Shown one piece after another: positions 17,062-25,824 of a DNA stretch of 64,000 nucleotides (positions are counted from its first letter, which is position 1; each line of letters begins with the position of its first letter). Both the position numbers and the translations under genes were made by a program. Source of the stretch: Streptomyces sp. CB02414. Its GTDB lineage: Bacteria > Actinomycetota > Actinomycetes > Streptomycetales > Streptomycetaceae. Location: contig NZ_LIPF01000001.1 of assembly GCF_001905385.1 (NCBI RefSeq), positions 672,765 through 736,764 of the forward strand, written 5' to 3'. Under the pieces are notes generated by a model. That model made no database searches. It was not told where the DNA came from and was given only the letters and a program-made list of their open reading frames with translations.

Positions 17062-18414
17062 ATGTCCCCCGAACTCGTCTCGATCCTCGTCCTCGTGGTG
17101 GTGTTCGTCATCGCCACCACCCGCTCCGTCAACATGGGCGCCCTCGCCTTCGCCGCCGCCTTCGGGGTGGGCACGCTCGTCGCGGACCTCGACGCGGACG
17201 GCATCTTCGCCGGTTTCCCCGGCGACCTGTTCGTCGTCCTCGTCGGTGTCACCTACCTGTTCGCGATCGCCCGCGCCAACGGCACCACCGACTGGCTGGT
17301 GCACGCCGCCGTCCGGCTGGTGCGGGGGCGGGTCGCGCTGATCCCGTGGGTGATGTTCGCGCTGACCGGTGCGCTCACGGCGATCGGCGCGGTGAGCCCG
17401 GCCGCGGTGGCGATCGTCGCGCCGATCGCGCTGAGCTTCGCCACCCGGTACGCGATCAGCCCGCTGCTCATGGGCACGATGGTGGTGCACGGGGCCCAGG
17501 CCGGCGGCTTCTCGCCGATCAGCATCTACGGCTCGATCGTCAACGGCATCGTGGAGCGCGAGGGCCTGCCGGGCAGCGAGGTCACCCTCTTCCTGGCCTC
17601 GCTGATCGCCAACCTGCTCATCGCGAGCGTGCTGTTCGCGCTGTTCGGCGGGCGGAAGCTGTGGGCGCGGGGGTCGGTACCGGCGGACGGCGCCGACGAG
17701 GCGGGTGCGCGGCCCGCGGGCAAGGAGAACCCCGGCGCCGGCCCCGCGGGCACCGCCCCCACCGCCGTGGCCGTCCGCCCCGACCAGGACACCGACGGCA
17801 CGGGCGGTGCCACCCGCCTCACCCCCGCCCGGACCGCCACCCTCGTCGCCCTGGTCGCCCTCGTCGTGGCCGTCCTCGGTTTCGATCTGGACGCGGGACT
17901 GACCGCGGTCACCCTCGCCGTGGTGCTGAGCACCGCCTGGCCGGACGACAGCCGCCGCGCGGTCGGCGAGATCGCCTGGTCCACCGTGCTGCTGATCTGC
18001 GGTGTCCTGACGTACGTCGGTGTGCTGGAGGAGATGGGCACGATCAGCTGGGCCGGTGAGGGTGTCGGCGGGATCGGCGTCCCACTGCTGGCCGCCGTGC
18101 TGCTCTGCTACATCGGCGCGATCGTGTCGGCCTTCGCCTCCTCCGTGGGCATCATGGGCGCGTTGATCCCGCTGGCGGTGCCGTTCCTCGCGCAGGGCGA
18201 GATCGGGGCGGTCGGCATGGTGGCGGCGCTGGCGGTGTCGGCGACGGTCGTGGACGTCAGCCCGTTCTCCACGAACGGCGCGCTGGTGCTGGCCGCGGCC
18301 CCGGACGTCGACCGCGAGCGGTTCTTCCGGCAGTTGATGATCTACGGAGGCATCGTGGTGGCGGCCGTGCCCGCGCTGGCGTGGCTGGTGCTGGTCGTGC
18401 CCGGCTTCGGGTAG
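17062..18414 (+). CDS. matC: MatC-like dicarboxylate (malonate) permease
   Basis: A 450-residue membrane protein with an ATG at 17062 after GGGAG. About eleven hydrophobic segments are split by a hydrophilic loop near residues 205-260 (ADGADEAGARPAGKENPG). The N-terminal segment (LVVVFVIATTRSVNMGALAFAAAFGVGTLVAD) resembles the MatC N-terminal domain. SPAAVAIVAPIALSFA and FSPISIYGSIV are typical of the ion-transporter superfamily that includes SLC13 carriers. It sits between a FadR-type regulator and matB, so malonate is the likely substrate. The gene symbol is assigned from context and domain similarity, with no proof of specificity. Confidence 0.82.
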   Translation: MSPELVSILVLVVVFVIATTRSVNMGALAFAAAFGVGTLVADLDADGIFAGFPGDLFVVLVGVTYLFAIARANGTTDWLVHAAVRLVRGRVALIPWVMFALTGALTAIGAVSPAAVAIVAPIALSFATRYAISPLLMGTMVVHGAQAGGFSPISIYGSIVNGIVEREGLPGSEVTLFLASLIANLLIASVLFALFGGRKLWARGSVPADGADEAGARPAGKENPGAGPAGTAPTAVAVRPDQDTDGTGGATRLTPARTATLVALVALVVAVLGFDLDAGLTAVTLAVVLSTAWPDDSRRAVGEIAWSTVLLICGVLTYVGVLEEMGTISWAGEGVGGIGVPLLAAVLLCYIGAIVSAFASSVGIMGALIPLAVPFLAQGEIGAVGMVAALAVSATVVDVSPFSTNGALVLAAAPDVDRERFFRQLMIYGGIVVAAVPALAWLVLVVPGFG

Positions 18415-18476
18415 GTCCAGGCAGGAAACCGGCTGTCGCGAGCAGCGGCGAAACGACTGACTAAGGAGTACGACGC

Positions 18477-19934
18477 GTGTCCTCTCTCTTCCCGGCCCTC
18501 TCCCCGGCCCCGACCGGCGCTGCGGCCGACCGGCCCGCCCTGCGGTTCGGCGAGCGCTCCCTGACGTACGCGCAACTGGCCGCCGCGGCGGGCGGTACCG
18601 CCGGACGGGTCCGGGGGGCCGGCCGGGTCGCCGTCTGGGCCACCCCGGCGATGGAGACCGCCGTCGCCGTCGTCGCGGCACTGCTGGCCGGGGTCCCCGC
18701 CGTACCGCTCAACCCGAAGTCCGGCGACAAGGAACTGGCGCACATCCTGTCCGACAGCGAGCCGTCGCTGGTCCTCACTGCCCCGGGCGCCGAACTCCCG
18801 CCCGCGCTCGCCGCCCTGGAGCGGATCGACGTCGACGCGCACGCCGCCGGCCCCGTCCCCGAGGACCGCGCCGAGGACGGCGACCCCGCCCTCGTCGTCT
18901 ACACCTCCGGCACCACCGGGCCGCCCAAGGGCGCGGTCATCCCGAGGCGTGCGCTGGCGACGACGCTGGACGCGCTCGCCGACGCCTGGCAGTGGACCGG
19001 CGACGACGTGCTGGTGCAGGGGCTGCCGCTGTTCCACGTGCACGGGCTGGTGCTGGGCGTCCTGGGGCCGCTGCGGCGCGGCGGGTCCGTGCGGCACCTG
19101 GGCAGGTTCTCCACCGAGGGCGCGGCCCGCGAGCTGAACGACGGCGCGACGATGCTGTTCGGCGTACCGACGATGTACCACCGGATCGCCGAGTCGCTGC
19201 CCGGCGACCCGGAGCTGGCGAAGGCGCTGGCCGGGGCCCGGCTGCTGGTCTCCGGGTCGGCCGCGCTGCCCGTGCACGACCACGAGCGGATCGCCGCCGC
19301 CACCGGACGGCGGGTGATCGAGCGGTACGGCATGACGGAGACGCTGATGAACACCAGCGTGCGGGCGGACGGCGAGCCGCGCGCCGGGACCGTGGGCGTG
19401 CCGCTGCCCGGCGTCGAGCTGCGGCTGGTGGAGGAGGACGGCACGCCGATCGCGGCCCTGGACGGGGAGAGCGTCGGCGAGATCCAGGTGCGCGGCCCGA
19501 ACCTGTTCACCGAGTACCTGAACCGCCCCGACGCCACCGCCGCCGCCTTCACCCCCGACGGCTTCTTCCGCACCGGCGACATGGCGGTGCGCGACCCCGA
19601 CGGCTATGTCCGCATCGTCGGCCGCAAGGCCACCGACCTGATCAAGAGCGGCGGGTACAAGATCGGGGCCGGCGAGATCGAGAACGCGCTCCTCGAACAC
19701 CCGGAGGTGCGGGAGGCCGCCGTCACCGGGGAACCCGACCCGGACCTCGGTGAGCGGATCGTGGCGTGGATCGTGCCCGCCGATCCGGCCTCCCCGCCCG
19801 CCCTTCAGACGCTGGCCGACCACGTCGCCGGGCGCCTGGCCCCGCACAAGCGGCCCCGTGTCGTGCGGCACGTGGACGCACTGCCCCGCAACGACATGGG
19901 GAAGATCATGAAGCGGGCGCTGACCCATGGCTGA
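18477..19934 (+). CDS. matB: Malonyl-CoA synthetase MatB
   Basis: An ANL-superfamily acyl-CoA synthetase of 485 residues with a GTG start at 18477 behind AAGGAG. Motifs in order: P-loop YTSGTTGPPKG (142-152), YGMTET (about 282-287), RTGDMAV (about 366-372), GRKATDLIKSGGYKIGAGEIE (hinge and core A8), and the catalytic Lys in NDMGKIMKR (K476). S. coelicolor MatB (SCO2444) is characterised and makes malonyl- or methylmalonyl-CoA from the free diacid, ATP and CoA; the gene context here is the same. It supplies extender units without acetyl-CoA carboxylase. The next gene starts 8 nt before its stop. Confidence 0.93.
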   Translation: MSSLFPALSPAPTGAAADRPALRFGERSLTYAQLAAAAGGTAGRVRGAGRVAVWATPAMETAVAVVAALLAGVPAVPLNPKSGDKELAHILSDSEPSLVLTAPGAELPPALAALERIDVDAHAAGPVPEDRAEDGDPALVVYTSGTTGPPKGAVIPRRALATTLDALADAWQWTGDDVLVQGLPLFHVHGLVLGVLGPLRRGGSVRHLGRFSTEGAARELNDGATMLFGVPTMYHRIAESLPGDPELAKALAGARLLVSGSAALPVHDHERIAAATGRRVIERYGMTETLMNTSVRADGEPRAGTVGVPLPGVELRLVEEDGTPIAALDGESVGEIQVRGPNLFTEYLNRPDATAAAFTPDGFFRTGDMAVRDPDGYVRIVGRKATDLIKSGGYKIGAGEIENALLEHPEVREAAVTGEPDPDLGERIVAWIVPADPASPPALQTLADHVAGRLAPHKRPRVVRHVDALPRNDMGKIMKRALTHG

Positions 19935-21300
19935 CCGCCTGTCCGCGCGCGCGTTCCTCGCCCTGCTCACCGACGACTTCACCGAACTCCCCCGCCCGCC
20001 TTCCCTGCCGGAGCCGCCCGACGGCCCCCTCGGCTGGCACGGCTACGACGCCTCCCGCGCCCGCGCCGCCGAGCGCACCGGCGAGGAGGAGTCAGTGGTC
20101 TGCGGCACCGGGCGCGTCGAGGGCACCCCGGCCGTGCTGCTCGCCTTCGAGTTCGGCTTCCTCGGCGGCTCGCTGGGCCGGCGCACCGGCGACCGGCTGG
20201 AGGCCGCGTACGCGTACGCCCGTGCACACCGGCTGCCGGTAGTGCCGTTGGTCGCGACCGGCGGCAGCCGGATGCAGGAGGGGATGCTCGCGCTGACCCA
20301 GCTCCAGCGGGTGGCCCGGCAGTCGGCGCTCACCCGGGAGGCCGGGCTGCCGCAGATCGCCGTCCTGCGCGACCCGGCGACCGGCGGCGGCTGGGCGACC
20401 TTGGGCGCGGGAGCCGACGTGGTCCTCGCGCTGCCCGGCGCCCAGGTCGGTTTCGCCGGGTCCCGGGTCCGGCCGCCGGGCGCCGACCCGGCGGCGTACA
20501 CGGCCGAGGCGCAGGTGGCGGCGGGCAGCGCGGACGCCGTGGTGCCGGCCGGGGAGCTGCGCGCGACGCTGGGGCGGTGGCTGCGGCTGCTGACGGCGCC
20601 GTCGGCCGAACCGGCGCCCGTGCCGGAGCCGCTGGGGGCGCGGGACCTGCCGGTGAGCGGCTGGGACGCGGTTCGGCGGGCCCGGTCGCCCGAACGCCCG
20701 CACGCCGGGGCGTACCTGGACGCCTACTTCACCCACCGCGTGGCCCTGTCCGGCGACCGCTGCGGCGGCACCGACCCGGACGGCATGCTCTGCGGCTTCG
20801 GCGAGCACGCGGGCCGGACGGTGGCGTACGCCGCCCAGACCGGGACGGCGACGCGTCCCGCCGGCTACCGCACCGCCGCCCGGCTGGTCCGGCTCGCGGA
20901 CCGGCTCGGCGTCCCGGTGCTGACCCTGGTGGACACCCCGGGAGCGGCGGCCGACGCGGAGGCGGAACGACAGGGCGCGGGCCCGGCGATCGCCGACCTG
21001 TTCGCCGCGCTGGCGTCGGTGACGACGCCGGTGACGACGCTGCTGATCGGTGAGGGCGGCTCGGGCGGGGCGCTGGCACTGGCCGCGCCCGGCCGCACCT
21101 GGGCCACGCCGGACAGCTACTTCTCCGTCATCGCGCCGGAGCTCGCGGCGGCGATCCTGAAGCGGGGGCCGGAGGAGACCGAGGCGACGGCCGGTCAACT
21201 GCGGCTGTGCCCGCTGGACTTGGCGGAACTGGGAGTGATCCGAACAGGCGATCAGTTGTTCCCTGGAACAGGTGATCGTCGCTCTGAAGAGCGCATGTGA
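19927..21300 (+). CDS. Fused carboxyltransferase (AccD-like plus AccA-like halves)
   Basis: A 457-residue crotonase-fold protein overlapping matB by 8 nt. The N-terminal half has FEFGFLGGSLGRRTGDRLE and VATGGSRMQEGMLALTQLQR, matching the AccD/MdcD-type half. The C-terminal half has YLDAYFTHRVALSGDR, VDTPGAAADAEAERQGAG and GEGGSGGALALA, matching the AccA-type half. No AccD zinc finger, biotin carboxylase or biotin carrier gene is nearby. In this malonate operon it could catalyse a decarboxylation or carboxyl transfer on malonyl-CoA, or borrow subunits encoded elsewhere. The reaction is unproven. Confidence 0.8.
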   Translation: MADRLSARAFLALLTDDFTELPRPPSLPEPPDGPLGWHGYDASRARAAERTGEEESVVCGTGRVEGTPAVLLAFEFGFLGGSLGRRTGDRLEAAYAYARAHRLPVVPLVATGGSRMQEGMLALTQLQRVARQSALTREAGLPQIAVLRDPATGGGWATLGAGADVVLALPGAQVGFAGSRVRPPGADPAAYTAEAQVAAGSADAVVPAGELRATLGRWLRLLTAPSAEPAPVPEPLGARDLPVSGWDAVRRARSPERPHAGAYLDAYFTHRVALSGDRCGGTDPDGMLCGFGEHAGRTVAYAAQTGTATRPAGYRTAARLVRLADRLGVPVLTLVDTPGAAADAEAERQGAGPAIADLFAALASVTTPVTTLLIGEGGSGGALALAAPGRTWATPDSYFSVIAPELAAAILKRGPEETEATAGQLRLCPLDLAELGVIRTGDQLFPGTGDRRSEERM

Positions 21301-21416
21301 CTGCAGAGACCAACGATACTTACGGTGTGCAAGCAACGGGCTGCAGACCGTAGTTGACGCACATGTCCCGAGCAGTACCAAGTCCCACACAGCACAGCGC
21401 AAGGAGCTGCACGATC

Positions 21417-21476
21417 ATGAACCTTCTCACCGACATCCTCGCCGGCATCGTCCACTTCGTCGGCTGGCTGGTCTGA
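21417..21476 (+). CDS. Free-standing 19-residue amphipathic peptide
   Basis: ATG at 21417, preceded by AAGGAG at 21401-21406, encodes MNLLTDILAGIVHFVGWLV and a TGA at 21474. The peptide is hydrophobic with polar residues spaced every three to four positions, as in a membrane-binding amphipathic helix. A strong bidirectional hairpin follows 19 bp after the stop. A TTGACG hexamer at 21354 is a possible -35 box. The strong RBS, terminator and isolation between genes argue that it is real. It resembles phenol-soluble modulins or type I toxins in size and character, but I know no named family. Confidence 0.6.
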   Translation: MNLLTDILAGIVHFVGWLV

Positions 21477-21491
21477 CGGTCCGAGAAACCA

Positions 21492-21530
21492 GGCGGCGCC
21501 GCCTCCCCGTCCCAGGGAGGCGGCGCCGTC
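21492..21530. terminator. Bidirectional hairpin terminator
   Basis: Perfect 13-bp arms GGCGCCGCCTCCC (21495-21507) and GGGAGGCGGCGCC (21515-21527) with a 7-nt loop, extendable by a C-G pair. It lies between the small peptide gene (plus) and the convergent serine protease gene (minus), so it can stop transcription from both sides. Confidence 0.8.
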
Positions 21531-21536
21531 CGCGTG

Positions 21537-24500
21537 TCAGTGCACGGCCACGGCCCGCACGATCTCCTGCGTGACCGAGCCGCCCCGGTCGTCGCTCGCC
21601 GAGGCCCGCAGCGAGACGTGCTCCGCGTCGCGGGGCACCCTCAGCGTCCCGTGCCAGGACGCCTCCCCGTCACCGCCGCGCAGCCGGACCTGCTGCCAGG
21701 TCTTCCCGTCGTCGTACGACACCTCCAGCTTTCCGCCGCCGATCGTCCCGGTGTCCGGGGCACCGGCCACGTACTCGGCGCCGATCCCGACCCGCAGCTT
21801 CTTCCCGCCGCGCACCTTCCCCGCGAGGTCGGTGTCCACGTCGAAGGAGAGGTTGATCAGCGGGAGGTAGGTCCAGCGGTCCTCCGGGGTGGCGGCCGAG
21901 CGGAAGGTCCACTCCGCGCGGCCCTCGGTCGCCGGTGACCAGCGCCCGGCGTCGAGCGCGGTCTCGGTGACGAGCTTGTACGTGCGCTCGTCGGCCGGCG
22001 CGTCCCAGACGTACGCGGCGGAACTCGGCCCCTGGTCGACCAGTTCGCCGTCCAGGTACACGGACGTCGTCTGCGTCATCCCGCTGCCCTCGCTCCACAC
22101 ATCGCCGAAGCCGGTGTGGTCGGGGCCGGAGTCGCCCCAGCCGGGCGCGTTCAGCTGGATGCTGTTGCCCGCCCGCTGCTGGCCCCAGCCGAGACCGGTG
22201 CCGAGATAGGGATGCCACACCGGCTTGAACCAGTTCACTTCGGTGCGCGAGCCGCCCTCGTACCGGACCGTCCCCGACCGCTGCTCCAGCGCGCCGTCGG
22301 CGGTCGTCACGGACTCGTGCCACAGCTGGCCGGCCCCGGTCGACACGTACTCGGTGCGCTCGGCCGGGAAGTCGATCCGCTCCTTGAAGCCGAGGCCGAT
22401 CGGGAAGGTGTCGGTGATGGAGTACCGGAACTCGCCGCCGCCCGCGGGCTCGGCCGCGTGGTATCTGGCCCGCAGCGTGGCCAGGTCACGGCGGCCCGGC
22501 TCGTAGGTGAGGTCCCGGTCCGGCACGGCACCGCGATGGCCCTCGGACAGGTCGTAGGTGTACGGCGTGTTGCGCGTCCCGGTCATGTCGACGCGCCCGG
22601 CGTCCCGCAGCCGCTCGGCGTCGGCCGCGCTCACCGTGGCGATCTGCAGCGGCCGGTCGGCGTTGTCGTCCGTGCCCCACCAGGACATCAGCCGCCCGGG
22701 GGTGTCGTCGGTGACGAACAGCGCCTTCACGCCCGCGTCCTGCGCGGCCTGCGCCAGCGCCGTCGGCTCGGTGTCCCCGGTCAGCTCGGCGAGGACCGCC
22801 TCGCCCCGCACGCCCTCGGGGAAGGGCCCGTCCCCGACGTCGGTCAGCGGCAGCCGGGTGCGGCCCTCGATCAGGGTGCCGCCCGACTGGACGACGGCCT
22901 CACCAATCCCGCGGACCTCCAGCAGCGGCTTGCCGAGCCGCCACACCGTCCGGTACTCGAAGCCGCCCTCGGTGACCTTCTCGCCGGTGGGCGCGGCGAA
23001 GACGCTGTCGTAGGTCAGGGGCACCTGGACCGCGCCGAACAGGTCGGAACCGTTCGCGCTGCGGTCGTACTCCATGATCAGTTGCCGGGTCTCGGTGCGC
23101 TTGCGGACGTCGGCGCTGATCTCGCGCAGCTCACGCCCGTCGAGGGTGATCTCGCGGTCCCGGTCGACGACGACCTCGGGGGCGGCGAGGAAGCCGAGCC
23201 CGAGCGAGTCGGCGCCGTGGCTGCCGCGCACGTCCAGGAAGGAGGTCAGGCTGTACGTCCCCGGCGCGAGGCGCAGTTCGAGGGTGCCGGAGTCGCCGAC
23301 GTGCGCGGGGAAGGGGTCGACGCCCTCGGCGAGGCGCTGGACGGTCAGGTCGGCGGCGGTGGCGGCACCGTCACGGTCCTTGACGTGGACGGTGAGCGTG
23401 TACCGCTCCTCCTCCTTCACCAGTCCGAACGCCGTGTGCGCGACGGGCGTGCCGTCCGCGCCGGACGCCACGATCCGGCCGCTGGTCCGACCGACCGGGG
23501 CCTTGGCGCCGTCGCCGGTGACGGTGGTGGCGGCGGTGCCGTGGGCGGGCACGGTGAGGGTGGTGTCGGCGAGGGTGGCGACGCCCTCGGGGGCGCCCTC
23601 AACGGACAGTTTCAACTCGACGTCGGCGTCGGAGGAGTTGGTGTAGGTCACCGTGCGGGTGACCGGCTCGTTCGCGTCGTACGGCCAGGAGTAGAAGCCG
23701 AGGTCGGCGCTTCCGGTGGCGGTGACCTCGGCGCCGATGGCGTCCGGCACGCTGACCCGGCCCGCGCCCAGCTGGTAGGCGGAGGCGTCGAGTTGCTTCG
23801 AGGTGGACATCAGCGCGTCCTTGAGCCGGGCGCCGCTCCAGTCCGGGTGCTGCTCGGCGAGCAGGGCGGCCACGCCGGAGACGTGCGGCGTCGCCATCGA
23901 CGTACCGTCCATGGAGGTGTAGTCGCCGCTGCCCTCGGCGAGCCGGGAGCGGGCGGCGAGGATGCCGACGCCCGGGGCGGACAGGTCGGGCTTGAGGGCG
24001 TTGTCCCCGTACCGGGGGCCGGCGCTGGTGAACCAGGCCGCCCGGTCGGCGGAGTCGACGGCGCCCACGGTCAGCGCGGCGTCGGCGGCGGCGGGCGAGC
24101 CGATGGAGGACGGGGCACCGGTGTTGCCCGCCGCGATGACGAACAGGGCACCGGTCTCGGCGGACAGGGTGTTGACGGCCTGCGCCATGGGGTCGGTGCC
24201 GTCGCTGGGTTCGGTGGAGCCGAGGCTCATGGAGACGATGTCGGCGTCCACGTCCCGGGCGGCCCACTCCATGCCGGCGATGATCTCGGACTCGCTGCCG
24301 AAGCCCTCGTCGGAGAGGACCTTGCCGACGGCCAGGGTGGCGCCGGGCGCGACACCCTTCTCCTTGCCGTCGGAGGCCGCGCCGCTGCCGCCGACGGTGG
24401 AGGCGACGTGCGTGCCGTGGCCGTGCCGGTCGGCGACCTCCTCGCCCGGTATGAAGCTGCGGCTCTCGGCGACGCGGCCCGCCAGGTCGGGGTGGCCGGC

Positions 24501-25211
24501 GTCCACGCCGCTGTCCAGCACGGCGACGGTGACGCCCTTGCCGGTGAGCCCGGCCTCCCAGGCCTCGGGCGTGCCGATCTGGGCGTTGGACTCGGCCATG
24601 GTGGCGGTGACCCGCCCGTCGAGCCACACTCCGTCGACGGCGGAGCCCCGACGGGTGAATTCCCGCCAGAATGTGCGCCCCTTGTCCGCCTCGACGGCGG
24701 CCCCGCGCACGCTGGGCAGCGACCGCGTCCGCTCGGTCCCCTTCAGGCCGGCGGCCCGCGCACCCTTCTCGTAGGTCACGATCAGCGGCAGCTCGCCGGT
24801 CTCGGTGTCGGCGAGCCCCTGCTCCAGCAGCGCCCCGACGTCGAAGAGCCGTGCGTCGAGGCTGCCGTCGCGCAGGTGGGGCAGCGCCTCGTCGGGCACG
24901 ACCAGCGTCCGCCCGTCGCTGCTGCGGGTGTGCACCGCGCCGGTGGCGCCCTTCGGCCGCTCGACCGTGAAGGTCTTCCGGCCGGCGCCGAGGTCGCTGA
25001 CGGTCACCCGGTCGCCGGTGACGAGGGTGACGGTACGGGCGCCATCACGGGCGGCGTTCGTGCGGGCGTCGGTGCGGGCGTCGGCGGCCTGGGTGCGGCC
25101 GGCCGCCGCTCCGGGCGGCTCCTGCGCCGCCGCCGCTCCGGCCGGCAGCAGCGCGATCACGAGCCCCGCCGACAGGAGGGTCGCCCCGCGTCTGACTGGT
25201 CCTGTGCTCAT
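21537..25211 (-). CDS. Large secreted S8 (subtilisin) serine protease
   Basis: A 1224-residue protein with a Sec signal (RRGATLLSAGLVIALLPAGAAAA). A prodomain-like region follows (about 55-200). The S8 catalytic domain has the triad Asp in VAVLDSGVDAGHPDL (D233), His in HGHGTHVASTV (H265) and Ser in DGTSMATPHVSGVAALLAE (S438). About 750 further residues make beta-rich domains, with an inserted PA-like segment around 740-800. There is no sortase signal or terminal membrane anchor. It is probably an extracellular protease for nutrient use or development. It is divergent from the conflict-system cassette and ends at the shared hairpin. Confidence 0.93.
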   Translation of the reverse strand: MSTGPVRRGATLLSAGLVIALLPAGAAAAQEPPGAAAGRTQAADARTDARTNAARDGARTVTLVTGDRVTVSDLGAGRKTFTVERPKGATGAVHTRSSDGRTLVVPDEALPHLRDGSLDARLFDVGALLEQGLADTETGELPLIVTYEKGARAAGLKGTERTRSLPSVRGAAVEADKGRTFWREFTRRGSAVDGVWLDGRVTATMAESNAQIGTPEAWEAGLTGKGVTVAVLDSGVDAGHPDLAGRVAESRSFIPGEEVADRHGHGTHVASTVGGSGAASDGKEKGVAPGATLAVGKVLSDEGFGSESEIIAGMEWAARDVDADIVSMSLGSTEPSDGTDPMAQAVNTLSAETGALFVIAAGNTGAPSSIGSPAAADAALTVGAVDSADRAAWFTSAGPRYGDNALKPDLSAPGVGILAARSRLAEGSGDYTSMDGTSMATPHVSGVAALLAEQHPDWSGARLKDALMSTSKQLDASAYQLGAGRVSVPDAIGAEVTATGSADLGFYSWPYDANEPVTRTVTYTNSSDADVELKLSVEGAPEGVATLADTTLTVPAHGTAATTVTGDGAKAPVGRTSGRIVASGADGTPVAHTAFGLVKEEERYTLTVHVKDRDGAATAADLTVQRLAEGVDPFPAHVGDSGTLELRLAPGTYSLTSFLDVRGSHGADSLGLGFLAAPEVVVDRDREITLDGRELREISADVRKRTETRQLIMEYDRSANGSDLFGAVQVPLTYDSVFAAPTGEKVTEGGFEYRTVWRLGKPLLEVRGIGEAVVQSGGTLIEGRTRLPLTDVGDGPFPEGVRGEAVLAELTGDTEPTALAQAAQDAGVKALFVTDDTPGRLMSWWGTDDNADRPLQIATVSAADAERLRDAGRVDMTGTRNTPYTYDLSEGHRGAVPDRDLTYEPGRRDLATLRARYHAAEPAGGGEFRYSITDTFPIGLGFKERIDFPAERTEYVSTGAGQLWHESVTTADGALEQRSGTVRYEGGSRTEVNWFKPVWHPYLGTGLGWGQQRAGNSIQLNAPGWGDSGPDHTGFGDVWSEGSGMTQTTSVYLDGELVDQGPSSAAYVWDAPADERTYKLVTETALDAGRWSPATEGRAEWTFRSAATPEDRWTYLPLINLSFDVDTDLAGKVRGGKKLRVGIGAEYVAGAPDTGTIGGGKLEVSYDDGKTWQQVRLRGGDGEASWHGTLRVPRDAEHVSLRASASDDRGGSVTQEIVRAVAVH

Positions 25212-25437
25212 CCACGTCTCTCTTCGTGTCGTCGTAGAGTGCTGTGACGAGTGCTGAGAGCAGTCTCAGGGGGCTTGTGGGGCCCGGGAGTTGATCAGGG
25301 GTGGCGGTTTGGCGCCCTGGCGGGTTCCCGCCAGTCCCGCTCGGCACCGGCGACGGAGGACGGGACACCGTCAAGTACCGTCCGTCACAATGAGGTTCCG
25401 CACGGGTACGCACGGCGAACGGGGAGCGAACGGCGTC

Positions 25438-25824
25438 ATGGACCGGTTGGTCGAGTTCAGCACCGAGGACGGTGCGCTGGTGGTCGTCGAGGGCGTCGAG
25501 GACGAGGACGGCGCGCGGCTGGTCTCGCGCGGCGACGGCCCGGCGCGGGCGGCCCGCACCTTCGAGGGGTCCCTGGAGGGCGTCCGGGCCGCCGCCGGGT
25601 CCGCGCTGCGGGTGTTCCGGGACGGCTCGCTCAGACCCGACTCGGTGGAGCTGGAGTTCGGGGTCAAGCTGACCGCGGAGACCGGCGCGGTCATCGCGAA
25701 GGGAGCGGCCGAGGGCCACCTGGTCGTGCGGCTGAGCTGGTCGCCCCGGCCCGCGGAGGATTCCGGCGGTGGTCCCGGGGGCTCGGGGGGCGCCGGTGGG
25801 CCGGACGCCGCCGGCCGGTCATGA
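25438..25824 (+). CDS. CU044_2847/Trypco1-family protein (trypsin-co-occurring)
   Basis: A 128-residue protein from the ATG at 25438, with GGGGAG about 12 nt upstream. MDRLVEFSTEDGALVVVEG at the start and LRPDSVELEFGVKLTAETGAVIAKGAAEGHLVVRLSW-type beta pattern in the middle are characteristic of the CU044_2847 family, also named Trypco1 for its linkage to trypsin-like genes. The C-terminus is a Gly-rich tail. The stop overlaps the start of the trypsin-VMAP gene (ATGA). In published computational work on NTP-dependent conflict systems this small domain accompanies the protease and AAA+ components. Its biochemical role is unknown. Confidence 0.82.
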   Translation: MDRLVEFSTEDGALVVVEGVEDEDGARLVSRGDGPARAARTFEGSLEGVRAAAGSALRVFRDGSLRPDSVELEFGVKLTAETGAVIAKGAAEGHLVVRLSWSPRPAEDSGGGPGGSGGAGGPDAAGRS

